DNA from: Terebella lapidaria
Lineage: Eukaryota > Annelida > Polychaeta > Terebellida > Terebellidae
Assembly (NCBI GenBank): GCA_949152475.1
Contig: OX424560.1
Span: 19,779,106 to 19,843,105, forward strand
Length of the DNA stretch: 64,000 bases
Direction: 5' to 3'
Part shown: positions 52,405 through 64,000 of the stretch, one piece after another
Numbering within the stretch: position 1 is the stretch's first letter
Layout of the letters: each line of letters begins with the position of its first letter
Notes under the pieces: generated by a model
Seen by the model: only the letters and a program-made list of their open reading frames with translations
The model's database searches: none
Told to the model about the DNA's origin: nothing
Translations under genes and position numbers: made by a program

Positions 52405-55140
52405 TTAGGCCAAGGGATTATATTATTAAAACCTATATTATATCATGATATATTAAGCATATATCATGTCCGAAATTGATTGCAAAACTGCAAATTCAAT
52501 AATCAGAGAGATATCAGCAATTATGTGCTGTGGCCTTGAAAATGAAGGCAAAGGTCAGATTCAAGGTCATCAGAATATTTGGCGTATAACATATATTATA
52601 TGTCCATCATTGATTCTCACACTATGAAGTCAATAAGCGAGATATTAGCCATTTTGTCCTGTCACCTTGAAAATCATGTCAAAGGAAACGGTCATTGGTC
52701 AAGTTGAGGTCATGAGAATATTCAGCATATAATTTGGAGTTTGACCACAATTGATAAGCAATTGAAAAGTTGATAAGCGAGATATTTAGCCATTTGGGAT
52801 CTGACCTTGAAAATGAAGTCAAAAATCAAGTTCAAGGTCATGGGAATATTCAGCATATATCATTGTCTGTTCGCAGTTGATTCCTAAGCTGTAAAGTCGA
52901 TAACATGCGAGATTTTAGCCATTTTGCTCTCCGACCTGGAAAATGAGGTTGAAAGTCAAATTCAAGGTCACCAAAATATTCAGCATATATCATTCCCTAT
53001 ATGTTCACTATGTAATCCTGAGATGTAAAATTGACAATAAGTGAGATATTGTGCCCTGACCTTGAAAATAAGGTCAAGGTCATAGTCGAGGTCATCAAAA
53101 TATTCAGTGTATACTATTTCTATATGTCCACAATTTCATATTTACAAAAAAAAAAAAAAAATGATTGATAGCTGTAGTCAGAGAGCTTATTCATTGACAA
53201 ATAAATAGTCAAACTGTAAAAAAAAAAAATAAAAAAAAAAATTAGCCCAAGGGCTAAGAAAGGTTACCGGACAATATATATTTTAGATATTAGTATTTTG
53301 TCCAGTGACCTTGAAAATAAGGTCATTGGTTAATTCGAGGACACGAATAATATTTGGCATAAGTCATTTCTAGTATGTCCACAATTGATTCCTAAACTGT
53401 AAAGTCAATAATAAGTGAGATATTAGCCATTATGTCCTGTGACCTTGAAAATGAGGTCAAAGGTCAAATTCAAGGTCATCAGAATATTCGGCATTTATCA
53501 TTTCCTATATGTCCACAATTGATTCCTAAGCTGTAAAGTCGATAATAAGCAAGATATTAGACATTTTGTGCTCTGACCTTGAAATCGAGGTCAGAGGTCA
53601 AATTCAAGATCACGAGAATATTCAGCATATATCATTTCCTATATGTCCACAATTGATCCCTAAGCTGTAAAATCGATAATAAATGAGATATTAGCCATTT
53701 TGCCCTGTGACCTTGAAAATGAGGTCAAAGGTCAAATTCAAGGTCATCAGAATAACCGGCATTTATCATTTCCTATATGTCCACAATTGATTCCTAAGCT
53801 GTAAAGTCGATAATAAGCAAGATATTAGACATTTTGTGCTCTGACCTTGAAACCGAGGTCAGAGGTCAAATTCAAGGTCACGAGAATATTCAGCATATAT
53901 CATTTCCTATATGTCCACAATTGATTCCTAGTCTCTAATCTCAATATTAAGTGAGATATTAGGCTTAATGTGTCCCATTATAAAGCATAGGAGAATTTAA
54001 CATGGGAAAGTCCCATTTGGGCCGAGTTTGGGCCAAAAATAGCCCACTTCGAGCAATTCAAGGGCAAAGAAATTTATACATGTCACAGAGGTACATATGA
54101 GGAGTGTTATGCATCAACAAGAACAAAAGTTACTGAACAGATTTCGAGAAAACGACCATCAAAGTCCAAAATTGGTCATTTTTCAACGGAAACGGCTGCT
54201 CTGACCTTGAGACTGAGGTCAGAGGTCAAATTCTAGATCACGAGAATATTCAGCATATATCATATCCTGTATGTCCACAATTGATTCCAAGTCTCTAACC
54301 TCAATATTAAGTGAGATATTAGGCATAATGTGACCCATTATAAAGCATAGGAGAATTTAACATGGGAAAGTCCCATTTGGGCCGAGTTTGGGCCAAAATG
54401 GCCCACTTCGAGCGATTCAAGCGCAACGAAATTTATAGACATCATAGGAGTACATATGAGGAGTGTTATGTATCAAAAAGAAAAAAAGTTACTGAACAGA
54501 TTTTGAGAGAATGGCCGCCAAAGTCCAAAATCAGGCATTTTTCGTCGAAAATGGCCGCCATTTTGAAAAAAATGCGGAAATCTGAAAACTAAAAAATGCC
54601 TTTCCTGGAAATATTTTTAGGTATTTTTGTGCAAAATTTCAGAAAGATCGGACCATATACTTTAAAGATAAAAATGTGAACGGACGGACAGACGACGGAC
54701 GACGGACGGACGACGGACACCGGACGACGGACGCAACGCCATGCCAATAGGTTATCGGACCATAGGTCCGGTAACCTAAAAAATAAAAAAAAAATATATA
54801 TATATATATATGTCCACAATTGGTTCACAAGCTATAAAGTCAATAGAGAAGCAAGATATGTACTCCTAGGAGTACATATGAGGAGTGTTTCGTATCAAAA
54901 AGATAAAAAAAAGTTACTGAACAGATTTTGAGAAAATGGACGCCGAAATCCAAAATCAGGCATTTTTCGACGAAAACGGCCGCCATTTTGAAAAAAAATG
55001 CAAAAATCAGTAAACTAAAATCATTTTTGTGCAAAATTTCAGAGAAATTCGCCCGTAAACAAAAAAGAGAAAAATGTGGACGACGGACGCCGGACGCAAC
55101 GCCATGTCAATAGGTTGTCGGATCATAGGTCCGGTAACCT
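52405..55140 (+). mobile_element. Copy E0 of the hairpin-ended family, split by copy E1
   Basis: Diverged left end AATTAGGCCAAGGGATTA at about 52403, degenerate AGGTCA-bearing units (52440-53130), then a poly-A/AT stretch into which E1 has inserted. E0 resumes at about 54800 (TATGTCCACAATTGG, GGAGTACATATGAGGAGTG) and ends with GACGGACGCCGGACGC and GGTTGTCGGATC..GGTCCGGTAACCT at 55140. Its higher divergence and its interruption make it older than E1. Confidence 0.7.
53242..54777 (+). mobile_element. Copy E1, complete, nested in E0
   Basis: Left end TTAGCCCAAGGGCTAA then GAAAGGTTACCGG; right end a GGACGACGGACG tract, then GGTTATCGGACC..GGTCCGGTAACCT. Contains five or so 134-bp units and two ~240-bp modules, in the same order as copy A. 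Both flanks are A-rich (AAAATAAAAAAAAAA), consistent with insertion into, or duplication of, an A-rich target. Confidence 0.8.
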
Positions 55141-55311
55141 AAAAACCAGGTAATATTTTTTATTTATCGACATAGGTAAGTCAAGTTATCGAGACACTGA
55201 TTCGCCAAATGTCTTGAATCTCGATAGTGAACTGTGAATATCCCTGTAGGAAATGTTCTCAAATGATAATGGTATACATGTATACATTTTACTCCAATTA
55301 TTATTCAACTC

Positions 55312-57280
55312 AACTGGGCGTTGTCCTAGCAAGTTACTACTACTTCGTGTATGGATAAGATCTGTTAACGCCCAAACGACATGTAGGCTTATAAACGTGC
55401 ACTTCTGGGAGTTGAAGTACTAGTGACATGCAAATATGATGTACTCATATGAAAGATCTCGTTGATCTGAGCAATATCACTATCCTTTCAAAAGTTACAG
55501 CCATTTGAAACTGCCGGCACTACATTACACAAAAGTCTCAGCAACTCATTAATATGCATATTAGATGTTAATGAGAATTCATGACGTCATGGGGGGAACA
55601 AACTTTAATAAGAATATTTACGCCATGACAAAAATGATTCTGATTGAAGATTCTGAAGATCTGACTAGTGCATATTGTTATGTACCACAAATAGTCAATA
55701 TCCACACAAATTGAACTGTTGCTATGGTTACCAGTCTATCCCTAGAGCCTTAGTTACCCATGGTTGCCATGGCTGTTTGCCAAGTCAAGCTATCTAAAGA
55801 CTTTCTGTCGATTATTTATTAATTAAATTAATACAGTGCTCGAGTCGGCACCGATTTTATTTGTGCATACCCTATTCTAAGTGAGTTTTGGCCCTAGCAA
55901 TAATGGATGCTAAGGACCATACCAGGTCACTGGTTGCCTCGACAACAAATCTGAAAGTGAAAACACTGATTAATCACATTGAACACTGTATGGAATAAGT
56001 TTTCATGAATAATCATAACACTAAATGAATGAATAATAAATTTTAAAGTAGCTAAATAAGACAGCTTCCCCTGATTACGTCACGAATATCTCATTTGCAT
56101 ACTAATTAGCTAAATGAATTTGAAAAAGCAAATTTGCCGATTTCAGTCTTCAAAGTGCTGTAACTTTTGAACGGATTGTGATAATTATATACCGTAAAGA
56201 CCATTTTGCTCAGATCAATGAGATCTTCCATATAAGCTCATATCATATTTGCACTTTATCAGTACTTTAAGACAGAAATACAATGAGGACTGAGTACCCC
56301 GGTGTGTTATGCATAATATTGACAGTAATCTACACATATATAATGTACGTTCGAAAATAATACTATGCACTCTTTTACTTCCCAATTTTAGTTCTTTAAA
56401 TTTCACTTTCCAACAAACGCTAGACGAACGACGATGAACAAGCACCAATGTAATGTACGTATATGGTCGACTATATCGTCAGATTTTACTTACACCAACT
56501 GTAAAACTATAATTGAAGTACAATATGAACATGGCATAGGCATTTCAAGTGGATAACACCAATCTTCTCAGGATATATGCAGAGGAAATGCCACAAATTC
56601 TGAACGAGAAACACCAAAGTACGAAGTAATAAGTTACGACGCGATAACTTTCAGATTAGCAAGGGGCTGTATATCTGTCACGCAGAGTTATCTAATACCA
56701 GACAGGGCACGGAATTTTTCTGCTGTATGTTCCTCAAGAGATTCAGTAGTTTTTCACCGTTTGATTCCTCGACGATAAGCGAGGTAGACCCCATGCTGTG
56801 CTGTTACTGTGTATATCAACAAAACCTCCGGGTGTATCATCATCCATCGAACATTTGAGCCACGTGCCGCCAAGTAGCTATACGTCACATCATATAACCT
56901 CTCCAATTTGATATATCAAACCTGTCATGTTACGTAGGTATGTTGTAGCGTGGATTAGAGGCCGGATGGGAAATTCGATCGAAAATACATAATGAGAGAT
57001 GTATTTTTGGCTCGATTAAATAGTCAGTTGAGCGGGAAATTATTATTTTTGTAGTGATGTGGTGAGAAAATACGACGAAAATATGGTGGTGATGAGAGTT
57101 AACAATTTACTCATATATATCATTTACTACTAATTATAAAAGAGTGATTAAATTGTATGCTGCAAGTCAAGCAAAAGTGGCCCATCAACAGCAATGACGC
57201 GAAACACTTCATGTTCCAAAGCCATTCGTGTCTTCGTTGTCTGGTATTCTGGAATCATCCCCCTGAGTGGTTGCATCCTT
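55312..57280. repeat. Duplicated segment P1 (paralog of 58607-60035)
   Basis: Shares with P2 the order AACTGGGCGTTGTC, GCACTTCTGGGAGTT, TGTTATGCATAATATTGACAG, CTCAGGATA..GCAGAGGAAATGCC, CCACGTGCCGCCAAGTA and CTTCGTTGTCTGGTATTCTGG. The 56480-57280 part is closely similar to P2. P1 alone has the inverted-repeat element at 55412-56270; P2 alone has the TTAA element at 59195. Copies lie about 3.3 kb apart in direct orientation. No gene is recognised in either. Confidence 0.85.
55412..56270. mobile_element. 859-bp inverted-repeat element inside P1
   Basis: Left TTGAAGTACT..TGCAAATATGAT..GATCTCGTTGATCTGAGC..TTCAAAAGTTACAGC; right inverted GCTGTAACTTTTGAA..GCTCAGATCAATGAGATC..ATCATATTTGCA..AGTACTTTAA. 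The arms are imperfect and continue inward (GACGTCATG / GATTACGTCA). P2 lacks it at the matching place. No transposase is seen, so this is a large foldback MITE. Confidence 0.7.
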
Positions 57281-58606
57281 GAAGATGGGTCTTCTGTTGT
57301 CGGGAAATAAAGGGTTCATCCTTTTTTGAGGTGGGGGTGGGGGGGGGGTGGTAGTATTGGCGAAAAACAGTGCATTAGAAAAAGAACCGAAGTAGGGAAT
57401 ATGGATACTGTTAACGCACGCATCATGACAACTCGAAAAAGATTGCTCGATCTGTAGCCTACTATACCATTACGTTCATATGAATGATTAAAAAATCCTG
57501 AGAATTTTTCTCATCTCTGAAGTAGCCATATCTTCTTTTTGGACAATTGTCGAGTTTTCTCCAAATCAGTTTTCAGCACTTTTCCACTGATTATATTTTT
57601 CTGAGCATGTCTCCGTGTAATCTGGGATTTTGTTGCAAGCTTCTTCTGTGGTTGCAGAACTGTAAAAAAATATTCATGATTATCTTCTTGAGGTGAAAAG
57701 TCGGCACTTCTTTCCATCTCAATAGGCTATGCGGGCCATATCAGGCAGATCATTGACAACAACAGGAAAAATGAGAAAAAAAATCCCTGATTTTTCGTCT
57801 TGAAACCAAATGGATTAAGTGATTAACAATCACATATAAATAGACGAAGAAATAATACAAACCCAACTATTGAAATAAAACATTTGTCCCAAATGATGTC
57901 CCGAATACAGGTATCGTCGTTCTTGAAAATCATTCAGCTTATAAACAGTCATGCAAATGAATTATTTGTCACGTTATCGGATTTAATTTTTTCGAATTAG
58001 TAACGTTGGTTCTTTCACGTGTTACGATTTATATACTTTTCCAACCGTATTGTTTCTATTTTGCATATGTATCATGTATTTTTGTATGTTGTTGGAAATA
58101 AAATATTTTTAATTGAATGAATTGTTAATAACATATTCCATATATTTTTCAATATGAATAATAGGTTTCATTCATATTTGATGTTACTGTCATAGGAACC
58201 AGTGGTCTTTTATCATAGCCCGAAAAATATCTCCATTTTACTGTACCTGAGAATTCGTTTTTCTTAGACAATGATTTGAATGCGACGACAAATACAAAAA
58301 GAAAACTTATGGTTGCGTTGCCCTCATCCTCTTCCCTGGGAAAACATAGCATGTATGCAAAATATGCTATTTATTCTTTCTCCCCAGGTGGTAGGCCTAC
58401 TGTCCATCATGTCTCTGGTCTGTCTCCGAACATCTCGATAGTGTATTGTGAGTAGCTCTCCGACTGAAATATTCCCAATAATGATGATGGCTAATGGATT
58501 TTGCTCAAACAATTGGCGCTCAGGAATTATTATGACATATGAATTGCTACGAACTATGATTACGCAGTCCCGGAAGTGGGGGTTGCCATGCACGCCCTTC
58601 ACTCAT
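57281..58606. other. Spacer between the P1 and P2 duplicates
   Basis: No gene recognised. Contains a G-rich tract at about 57330-57351 and AT-rich sequence. Minus-strand open frames at 57511-57717 and 58149-58352 show no recognisable domain. Confidence 0.35.
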
Positions 58607-60035
58607 AACTGGGCGTTGTCTGATCAAGTTATTTTGTGTTTGGGCTGGATCGTGTTAACGCCCTGGCGACATGCACACGTGCACTTCTGGGAGTTTACGC
58701 ATGTACACAGTACAGTGAACCCATAATATAACTATGTTATGCATAATATTGACAGCAGTCTACACTATATACGTATGAAAACATTATTATGCACACTTTT
58801 GCTGTCCAAGTTTGGTCAGATTTTGCTGGTACCAATTATAAAAGTATAATTGAAGTACATTATGAACATGGCATATGCATTTCAAAGAGATAACACCTAT
58901 CTTCTCAGGATAAAGCAGAGGAAATGCCACAAATTCTGAACGAGAAACACCAGAGTACGAAGTAATAAGTTACGACGCGATAACTTTCAGATTAGCAAGG
59001 GGCTGTATATCTGTCACGCAGAGTTATCTAATACCAGACAGAGCACGGAATTTTTCTGCTGTATGTTCCTAAAGAGATTCAGTAGTTTTTCACCGTTTGA
59101 TTCCTCGACGATAAGCGAGGTAGACCCCATGCTGTAATGTTACTGTGTATATCAACAAAACCTCGGGGTATATCCTCATCCATCGAACATTTAACGTAGT
59201 CCGCTACAAACAGGGAGGTAGTGAAAAGTCAAAACTTTAAACTTATATCTTGAATATTATTTCTTCAAAATAACATATTTTATAGAGTAACTGATCAGCA
59301 TTCTAATACTGAAAAGAAAATAGGGGTCACCGTGCTGGTTTCTTCGACATATTCGATCAAAAATCACCAACATTTACTAGAATGACTTAATTTATGGTAT
59401 TTTTACACATTTTTTTGCCCATATTCACATCTTGTATCTTGTTTTCCAAGAGAACGGATACGGTGACCCCCTACTTTCTTTTCAGTTTTAGGATGCTGTA
59501 TCAGTTACTCTATAAAATATGTCATTTTGAAGCTCTAGATTTTGTTAATACAGTAATTTTTTTTGAAAAACTCTTTGACCCCCTCCCCTCACTGTTTGGA
59601 GCGGACTACCTTAAGCCACGTGCCGCCAAGTACCGATACGTTACATGATATAACCTCTTCAATTTGATATATCAAACCTGTCATGTTACGTAGGCATGTT
59701 GTAGCGTGGATTAGAGGCCGGATGGGAAATTCGATCGAAAATACATAATGAGAGATGTATTTTTGGCTCGATTTAATAGTCAGTTGAACGGGAAATTATT
59801 ATTTTTGTAGTGATGTGGTGGGTAGATACGACGAAAAAATGGTGGTGATAAGACTTGACAATTTACTCGTGTATATGATTTACTACTAATTATAAAAGAG
59901 TGATTAAATAGTTTGCTGCAAATCAAGCAAAATTGGCCCATCAACAGCAATGACGTGAAACACTTCATGTTCCAAAGGCATTCGTGTCTTCGTTGTCTGG
60001 TATTCTGGAATCATCCCCTGAGTGATTGCATCCTT
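58607..60035. repeat. Duplicated segment P2 (paralog of 55312-57280)
   Basis: Direct-orientation copy of P1, interrupted by the TTAA element at 59195-59610. The flanks of that insertion (ATCGAACATTTAA / TTAAGCCACGTGCC) line up with the uninterrupted ATCGAACATTTGAGCCACGTG in P1, so P1 preserves the empty site. Confidence 0.85.
59195..59610. mobile_element. 416-bp TTAA-flanked MITE (piggyBac-like)
   Basis: Flanked by TTAA at 59191-59194 and 59611-59614. Terminal inverted repeats GTAGTCCGCTACAAACAG / CTGTTTGGAGCGGACTAC have one mismatch. A second paired block (CATATTTTATAGAGTAACTG ... GGGGTCACCGT) extends the arms to about 150-190 bp with lower similarity. TTAA duplication is typical of piggyBac elements. 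There is no transposase. The paralog P1 shows the empty site. Confidence 0.85.
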
Positions 60036-60118
60036 AACGAGACAATCAGAGATTGCAGACCCTCGCCCTTCAGATTTAGTAACTAAAATTAGGCGATAAT
60101 TGAGAGTTTTGGCCTTAA

Positions 60119-62414
60119 GGTGGTATTAGTGAGTAAACAAAAAATTCAAGATGTCCCAAATAAATATGGTTTTGGAAAGGTAAGTTTACATGTATTCATT
60201 TAAAAAAATAAAAACAATATGTACCGGGGCTTCCCTGTAAAATAATCTACATTCAAAAAGTTATGACAGATTTCACAGTTGCCTGAAGATTGACATTATT
60301 TTCAATGGCTGATCGCATAAGTGTCAATTTTATTTTTGCCTTCTGTCAAGACTGATTGGGTTTTTTTTAAAATCCGATTTTGTATTTGTTGTAGGAAAAA
60401 ACACTATGAATCTGATAATCAAGAGAAAATAGAGGTCGTGCGAAAACTTGAGGTGTTTGGTGTCAAGATATATCTGGTGATCAGGTGTTTTTCCCATAGT
60501 TTTCTGCCGATTTCCATTGCTATTCAGAGACGTCGTATTCAGTTCTCTTCTTCTATCACTGCTAATTTTTTCAAGAAATGTCCAGATTTGGTAAATTTTG
60601 TAGCAAGAAACACAAGGATTCTGATTATGAAGAAAAAAATAGGGGTCACGGGGGAAATTGTGGTGGTGGGCGCCAATATATGGAGTGGTCACCCATGTAT
60701 CCATGTGTGTTAAATTTGTGTTTATGAATGTTTGGAAGCAAACAATTTCTCAAGATCAATTTCAGGGTTGGATCAAGAGCGTATATCACAGTTAATTATC
60801 TAGGATGCATGTTTACCAGTACAATTGAGGTTGCTATGACAACGGATGTTGGTAGTGTAATACTATAACCATGAATATCAATTACCAAACCACACAGCGA
60901 TATTGCCGAAGAATGTAAGCTTCCTTTTCGTGACATGAATGACAAATACGAGGGCTGTTCAAAAAGTTTCAGGAATTTGATCATAAAATTGTCAATAATG
61001 TAGTTACATGCATGAAATTTTCAATAGTTTATCTTCAAACAGTTTTGAGTTTATCAGCAAATTATTGCAAGTTGGCGCGCATTATTATGCGTATGATTGT
61101 AACCATGGCAACACGTGAATGTGTAACATGGATCACCTATAGAAATTGCTAGATAACCCCTAAAAACACTTCAAAACACCGCAAAATAACTTCTCAAATA
61201 TTGGAAATACTCGTGGATACTAACGAGGTTTAACTTGGTAACCTTTGTTAATCAGTTGCCGGGTAAAACGAATATCACACAATAATCTATATCTGAAACG
61301 AAATAACATAACAATAAACGAAATAACAATTCACACTGCAAAATGGTGTCTTAGTTCCGTCTGGCAAAACGAAATTCGATCAAATTCTCTGTTACCATGG
61401 AAACCATCAAAACTGTTGGTCTTGACATGCTCCCTCTTCCTCTATGCTCTCCTGACACCTGACTATACTCACCCTGCGATTCCTGCCTCTTCCCGAAACT
61501 GAAGGCTGAGTTACGGGGCAAGCATTTCTAGAATGTTCCCAATCTGAAATTGGCAGTGCACAGGAACCAAATTAAAGTTTCCGTTTTGCAATCCCAACTT
61601 GAGTGGACCGCCACCGTAAATACATCATTGCTGATGGACGATATTTTGGAAAAGAATTAACACTTGTTCCACAGTAGTTCATAGCTAATCCTGAACTTGT
61701 TCCATATATTTCTCTAAAATAAATGTACATTTATTGGGGACAATAATTTGTCATATCGAGCAAAATTACAAGTGATCAGCTCTACACATGCACGCGTTGC
61801 CATGGTTACAGCCATATACACAATAATGCGCGCAAACTTCCAATAATTTGCGCACAAACTCAAAACTGTCTAATGTTGAAATATTGAAAATTTCATAGAG
61901 GTACTTACATTATTGACAATTTTATGGCCAAATTCCTGAAACTTTTTGAGCAGCCCTCGTATATTCCGAATCAGCACCCGAAACTATCAATACTGAGGGT
62001 AGCAACCACTTTTCTATGACTGATGGTGCTGTTACCAAGACATATACAGAAAAAAGACTGTAAAAGACTGTAAAAATTTTACCATCATGACCATGTTTGT
62101 TCAAATTGTCATTCAAGTTCAAGATATATCAGGCGTACGGAACAAGCGGTGTATCACATCGGTCAGTTATCATTACATTTGCACAAATTCAATGTGTAAT
62201 CTGAAACAGTCCAGCATGGATGCAACCACAGAATTATTAGCCCTAAAGTAGAGAGCCAACAATTTTATCATGATATTACTAGAGTTTGACCACCAAAGTG
62301 GTCCAAATTGGTCGAAAAAGCAAGCACGCAGAGCATTGCCGTACTAGAACATCGTTGTCATGCTTGATTGAACATGCGCGTTATAATGCGCACAGCGTAC
62401 TCACTCATACCACC
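60119..62414. mobile_element. 2.3-kb TTAA-flanked element hosting a mariner
   Basis: TTAA at 60115-60118 and 62415-62418; ends GGTGGTATTAGTGAGTA and TACTCACTCATACCACC are inverted repeats with one mismatch. Without the nested mariner it would be about 1.28 kb. The interior has AAAAAAATAGGGGTCACG, also found in the 59195 MITE, suggesting related elements. Open frames inside (e.g. 60321-60713) have no piggyBac transposase motif, so it appears non-autonomous. Confidence 0.75.
60949..61959 (+). mobile_element. Decayed Tc1/mariner element
   Basis: Flanked by TA at 60947-60948 and 61960-61961. Ends CGAGGGCTGTTCAAAAAGTT / AACTTTTTGAGCAGCCCTCG (outermost bases CGAGGGCTG), with terminal inverted repeats of about 160 bp that include GTCAATAATGTA and ATTTTCAATA. 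Remnants of mariner transposase: LDMLPLPLCSPD near 61420-61456, then PCDSCLFPKLKAELRGKHF near 61470-61530, and DGRYFGKEL near 61630-61660 followed by a stop. The first half of the transposase is missing, the catalytic block is lost and frames shift between remnants, so the copy is non-functional. It is nested in the TTAA element, hence younger than it. Confidence 0.85.
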
Positions 62415-62534
62415 TTAAGACCATCGGTTGTACGCCATACGATTGGGAATTGGCCAAAGAAAAATACAAAAATAAGTTGAAAATTTAATATTGATTAGAA
62501 CCGGAGTTACAGCCAATTATGTGATTTTCTTTTT

Positions 62535-63835
62535 AGGTTACCGGACCTATGGTCCGATAACCTATTGGCATGGCGTTGCGTCCGTCGTCCGTCGTCGTCC
62601 GTCGTCGTCGTCGTCGTCGTCCACATTTTTATCTTTTTTGTTTACAGGCGAATTTTTCTGAAATTTGGCACAAAAATACTTAAAAATAATTCAAGAAGGA
62701 GGTATTTTTTAGTTTTTTGATTTTCGCATTTTGTTCAAAATGGCGGCCGTTTTCGACAAAAAATGCCTGATTTTGGACTTTGGCGGCCATTTTCTCAAAA
62801 TCTGTTCAGTAACTTTTTTCCTTTTTGATAAATAACACTCCTCATATGTACTCCTATGATGTCTATAAATTTCGTTGCGCTTGAATCGCTCGAAGTGGGC
62901 CATTTTGGCCCAAACTCGGCTCAAATGGGACTTTCCCATGTTAAATTCTCCTATGCTTTATAATGGGACACATTATGCCTAATATCTCACTTGATATTGA
63001 GATTAGAGACTAGGAATCAATTGTGGACCTATAGGAAATGATATATGCTGAATATTCTCGTGACCTTGAATTTGACCTCTGACCTCACTTTCAAGGTCAG
63101 AGCACAAAATGGCTTATATCTCGCTTATTATCGACTCTACAGCTTAGGAATCAATTGTGGACATATAGGAAATGATATATGCTGAATGTTCTCGTGACCT
63201 TGAATTTGACCTCTGACCTCAGTTTCAAGGTCAGAGCACAAAATGGCTTATATCTCGCTTATTATCGACTCTACCGCTTAGGAATCAATTGTGGACATAT
63301 AGGAAATGATATATGCTGAATATTCTCGTGACCTTGAATTTGACCTTTGACCTCATTTTCAAGGTCACAGGACAAAATGGCTAATATCTCACTTATTATC
63401 GATTTTACAGCTTAGGAATCAATTGTGGACATATAGGAAATGATATATGCTGAATATTCTCGTGACCTTGAATTTGATCTCTGACCTCATTTCCAAGGTC
63501 CAAGGACAAACTGGCTCATATCTTGCTCCTCTATTGACTGTATGGCTTGGGAATCAATTGTGGACATGATATACATGATATAGAAAATGATATACACTGA
63601 ATATTTTGATGACCTTGAATTTGACCTTCGCCCCTTCATTTTCAAGGCTACAGCATAAAATTGCTAATATCTCTCTGATTATTGAACTTACAGCTTAGCA
63701 ATCAACTGTGGACATGATATATGCTTAATGTTATATATGCTGAATACTCTCTTGACCTTGAATTCAACCAGTGACCTGGCTATCACCTAAAATATTAAAC
63801 ATTGTCCGGTAACCTATCTTTGGCCCTTGGCCTAA
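62535..63835 (-). mobile_element. Complete copy F of the hairpin-ended family, inverted
   Basis: Begins AGGTTACCGGACC..GGTCCGATAACCT, then a GTCCGTCGTCGTCG tract, the 'GGCCCAAACTCGGC' module, about five inverted 134-bp units (TGACCTTGAATTTGACCT, TGACCTCATTTTCAAGG) and ends GTCCGGTAACCT then TTGGCCCTTGGCCTAA at 63835. T-rich flanks (CTTTTT, TTTTTT). Same architecture as A and E1 with fewer units. Confidence 0.8.
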
Positions 63836-64000
63836 TTTTTTCCGTTGCCATGGCAACCGTTTTTACCCGATTTCGGCAAAATTTGGAAGGGACTGAGCCA
63901 CTACCATTTCTCTCCAGCCCTAAAAATTTCAAATCGATAGGACCGTTTGCCTTTGAGTTATGAGCGCAGACATTTGCACTGAAACGTAGCTGGCCAAAAA
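63836..64000. other. Window end, non-coding, with an X-box palindrome
   Basis: GTTGCCATGGCAAC at 63844-63857 is a perfect RFX-type palindrome. The remaining ~140 bp read like the start of another repeat that leaves the window; it was not recognised. Confidence 0.35.

Noticed and set aside
53130-53241. A processed pseudogene or LINE tail (poly-A stretches)
   Set aside because: No gene-derived or reverse-transcriptase sequence precedes the A-runs; they are the A-rich target around the nested copy E1.
60321-60713. A piggyBac transposase fragment in the TTAA element
   Set aside because: The frame is Phe/Arg-rich through base composition, overlaps an equally long antisense frame, and shows no DDD-type motifs.

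Overview
The window looks like AT-rich nuclear DNA from an invertebrate animal, probably marine and bilaterian. It has spliced genes with GT-AG introns, metazoan gene families, a 5S-rRNA-headed SINE, many MITE-like inverted-repeat elements and long dispersed tandem arrays. The phylum (mollusc, other lophotrochozoan, lancelet or hemichordate) cannot be settled from the sequence. No retrovirus-like, LTR or Polinton element was recognised.

Four host genes can be supported. (1) Twelve 3' exons of a sterol O-acyltransferase (SOAT/ACAT, + strand, 3452-8006); the N-terminal exons are not found. (2) A single-exon bHLH factor of the Fer3/FERD3L type (+, 16828-17628) with a TATA box, Inr, CCAAT boxes, a palindromic G-box and two upstream ORFs. 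(3) A three-exon coiled-coil protein with a GRIP-like C-terminus (+, 37292-38905). (4) A five-exon isopentenyl-diphosphate delta-isomerase (IDI1, - strand, 46809-45014) with a spliced leader exon upstream. SOAT and IDI1 both belong to sterol/isoprenoid metabolism but are about 37 kb apart; the other two genes are unrelated.

The rest is dominated by repeats. One unclassified dispersed family occurs at least eight times: 1-1480, 21094-24027, 29425-31298, about 35560-37076, about 47550-47922, 52405-55140 with a nested copy at 53242-54777, 62535-63835, and a diverged relative from 40924. Full copies have a TTAGCCC/GGGCTAA hairpin plus an AGGTTACCGG motif at one end. At the other end they have a GACGGAC-rich tract and a palindrome ending GGTCCGGTAACCT. 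Inside are 134-bp or 456-458-bp tandem units. The 134-bp unit is packed with AGGTCA half-sites, including DR1 sites and TCAAGGTCA extended half-sites, so this family spreads nuclear-receptor-type binding arrays.

Other structure: a 5S-derived SINE (904-1241) with 6-bp target duplications; several MITEs (5814-6460, 10560-10729, 28676-29216, 35773-35946, 55412-56270, 59195-59610); a 2.3-kb TTAA-flanked element (60119-62414) carrying a decayed mariner (60949-61959); two very young tandem duplications (26026-27720 and 48901-52223); an older duplicated segment (55312-57280 and 58607-60035); and 121-bp, 132-bp and 168-bp satellite-like arrays at 41-44 kb.
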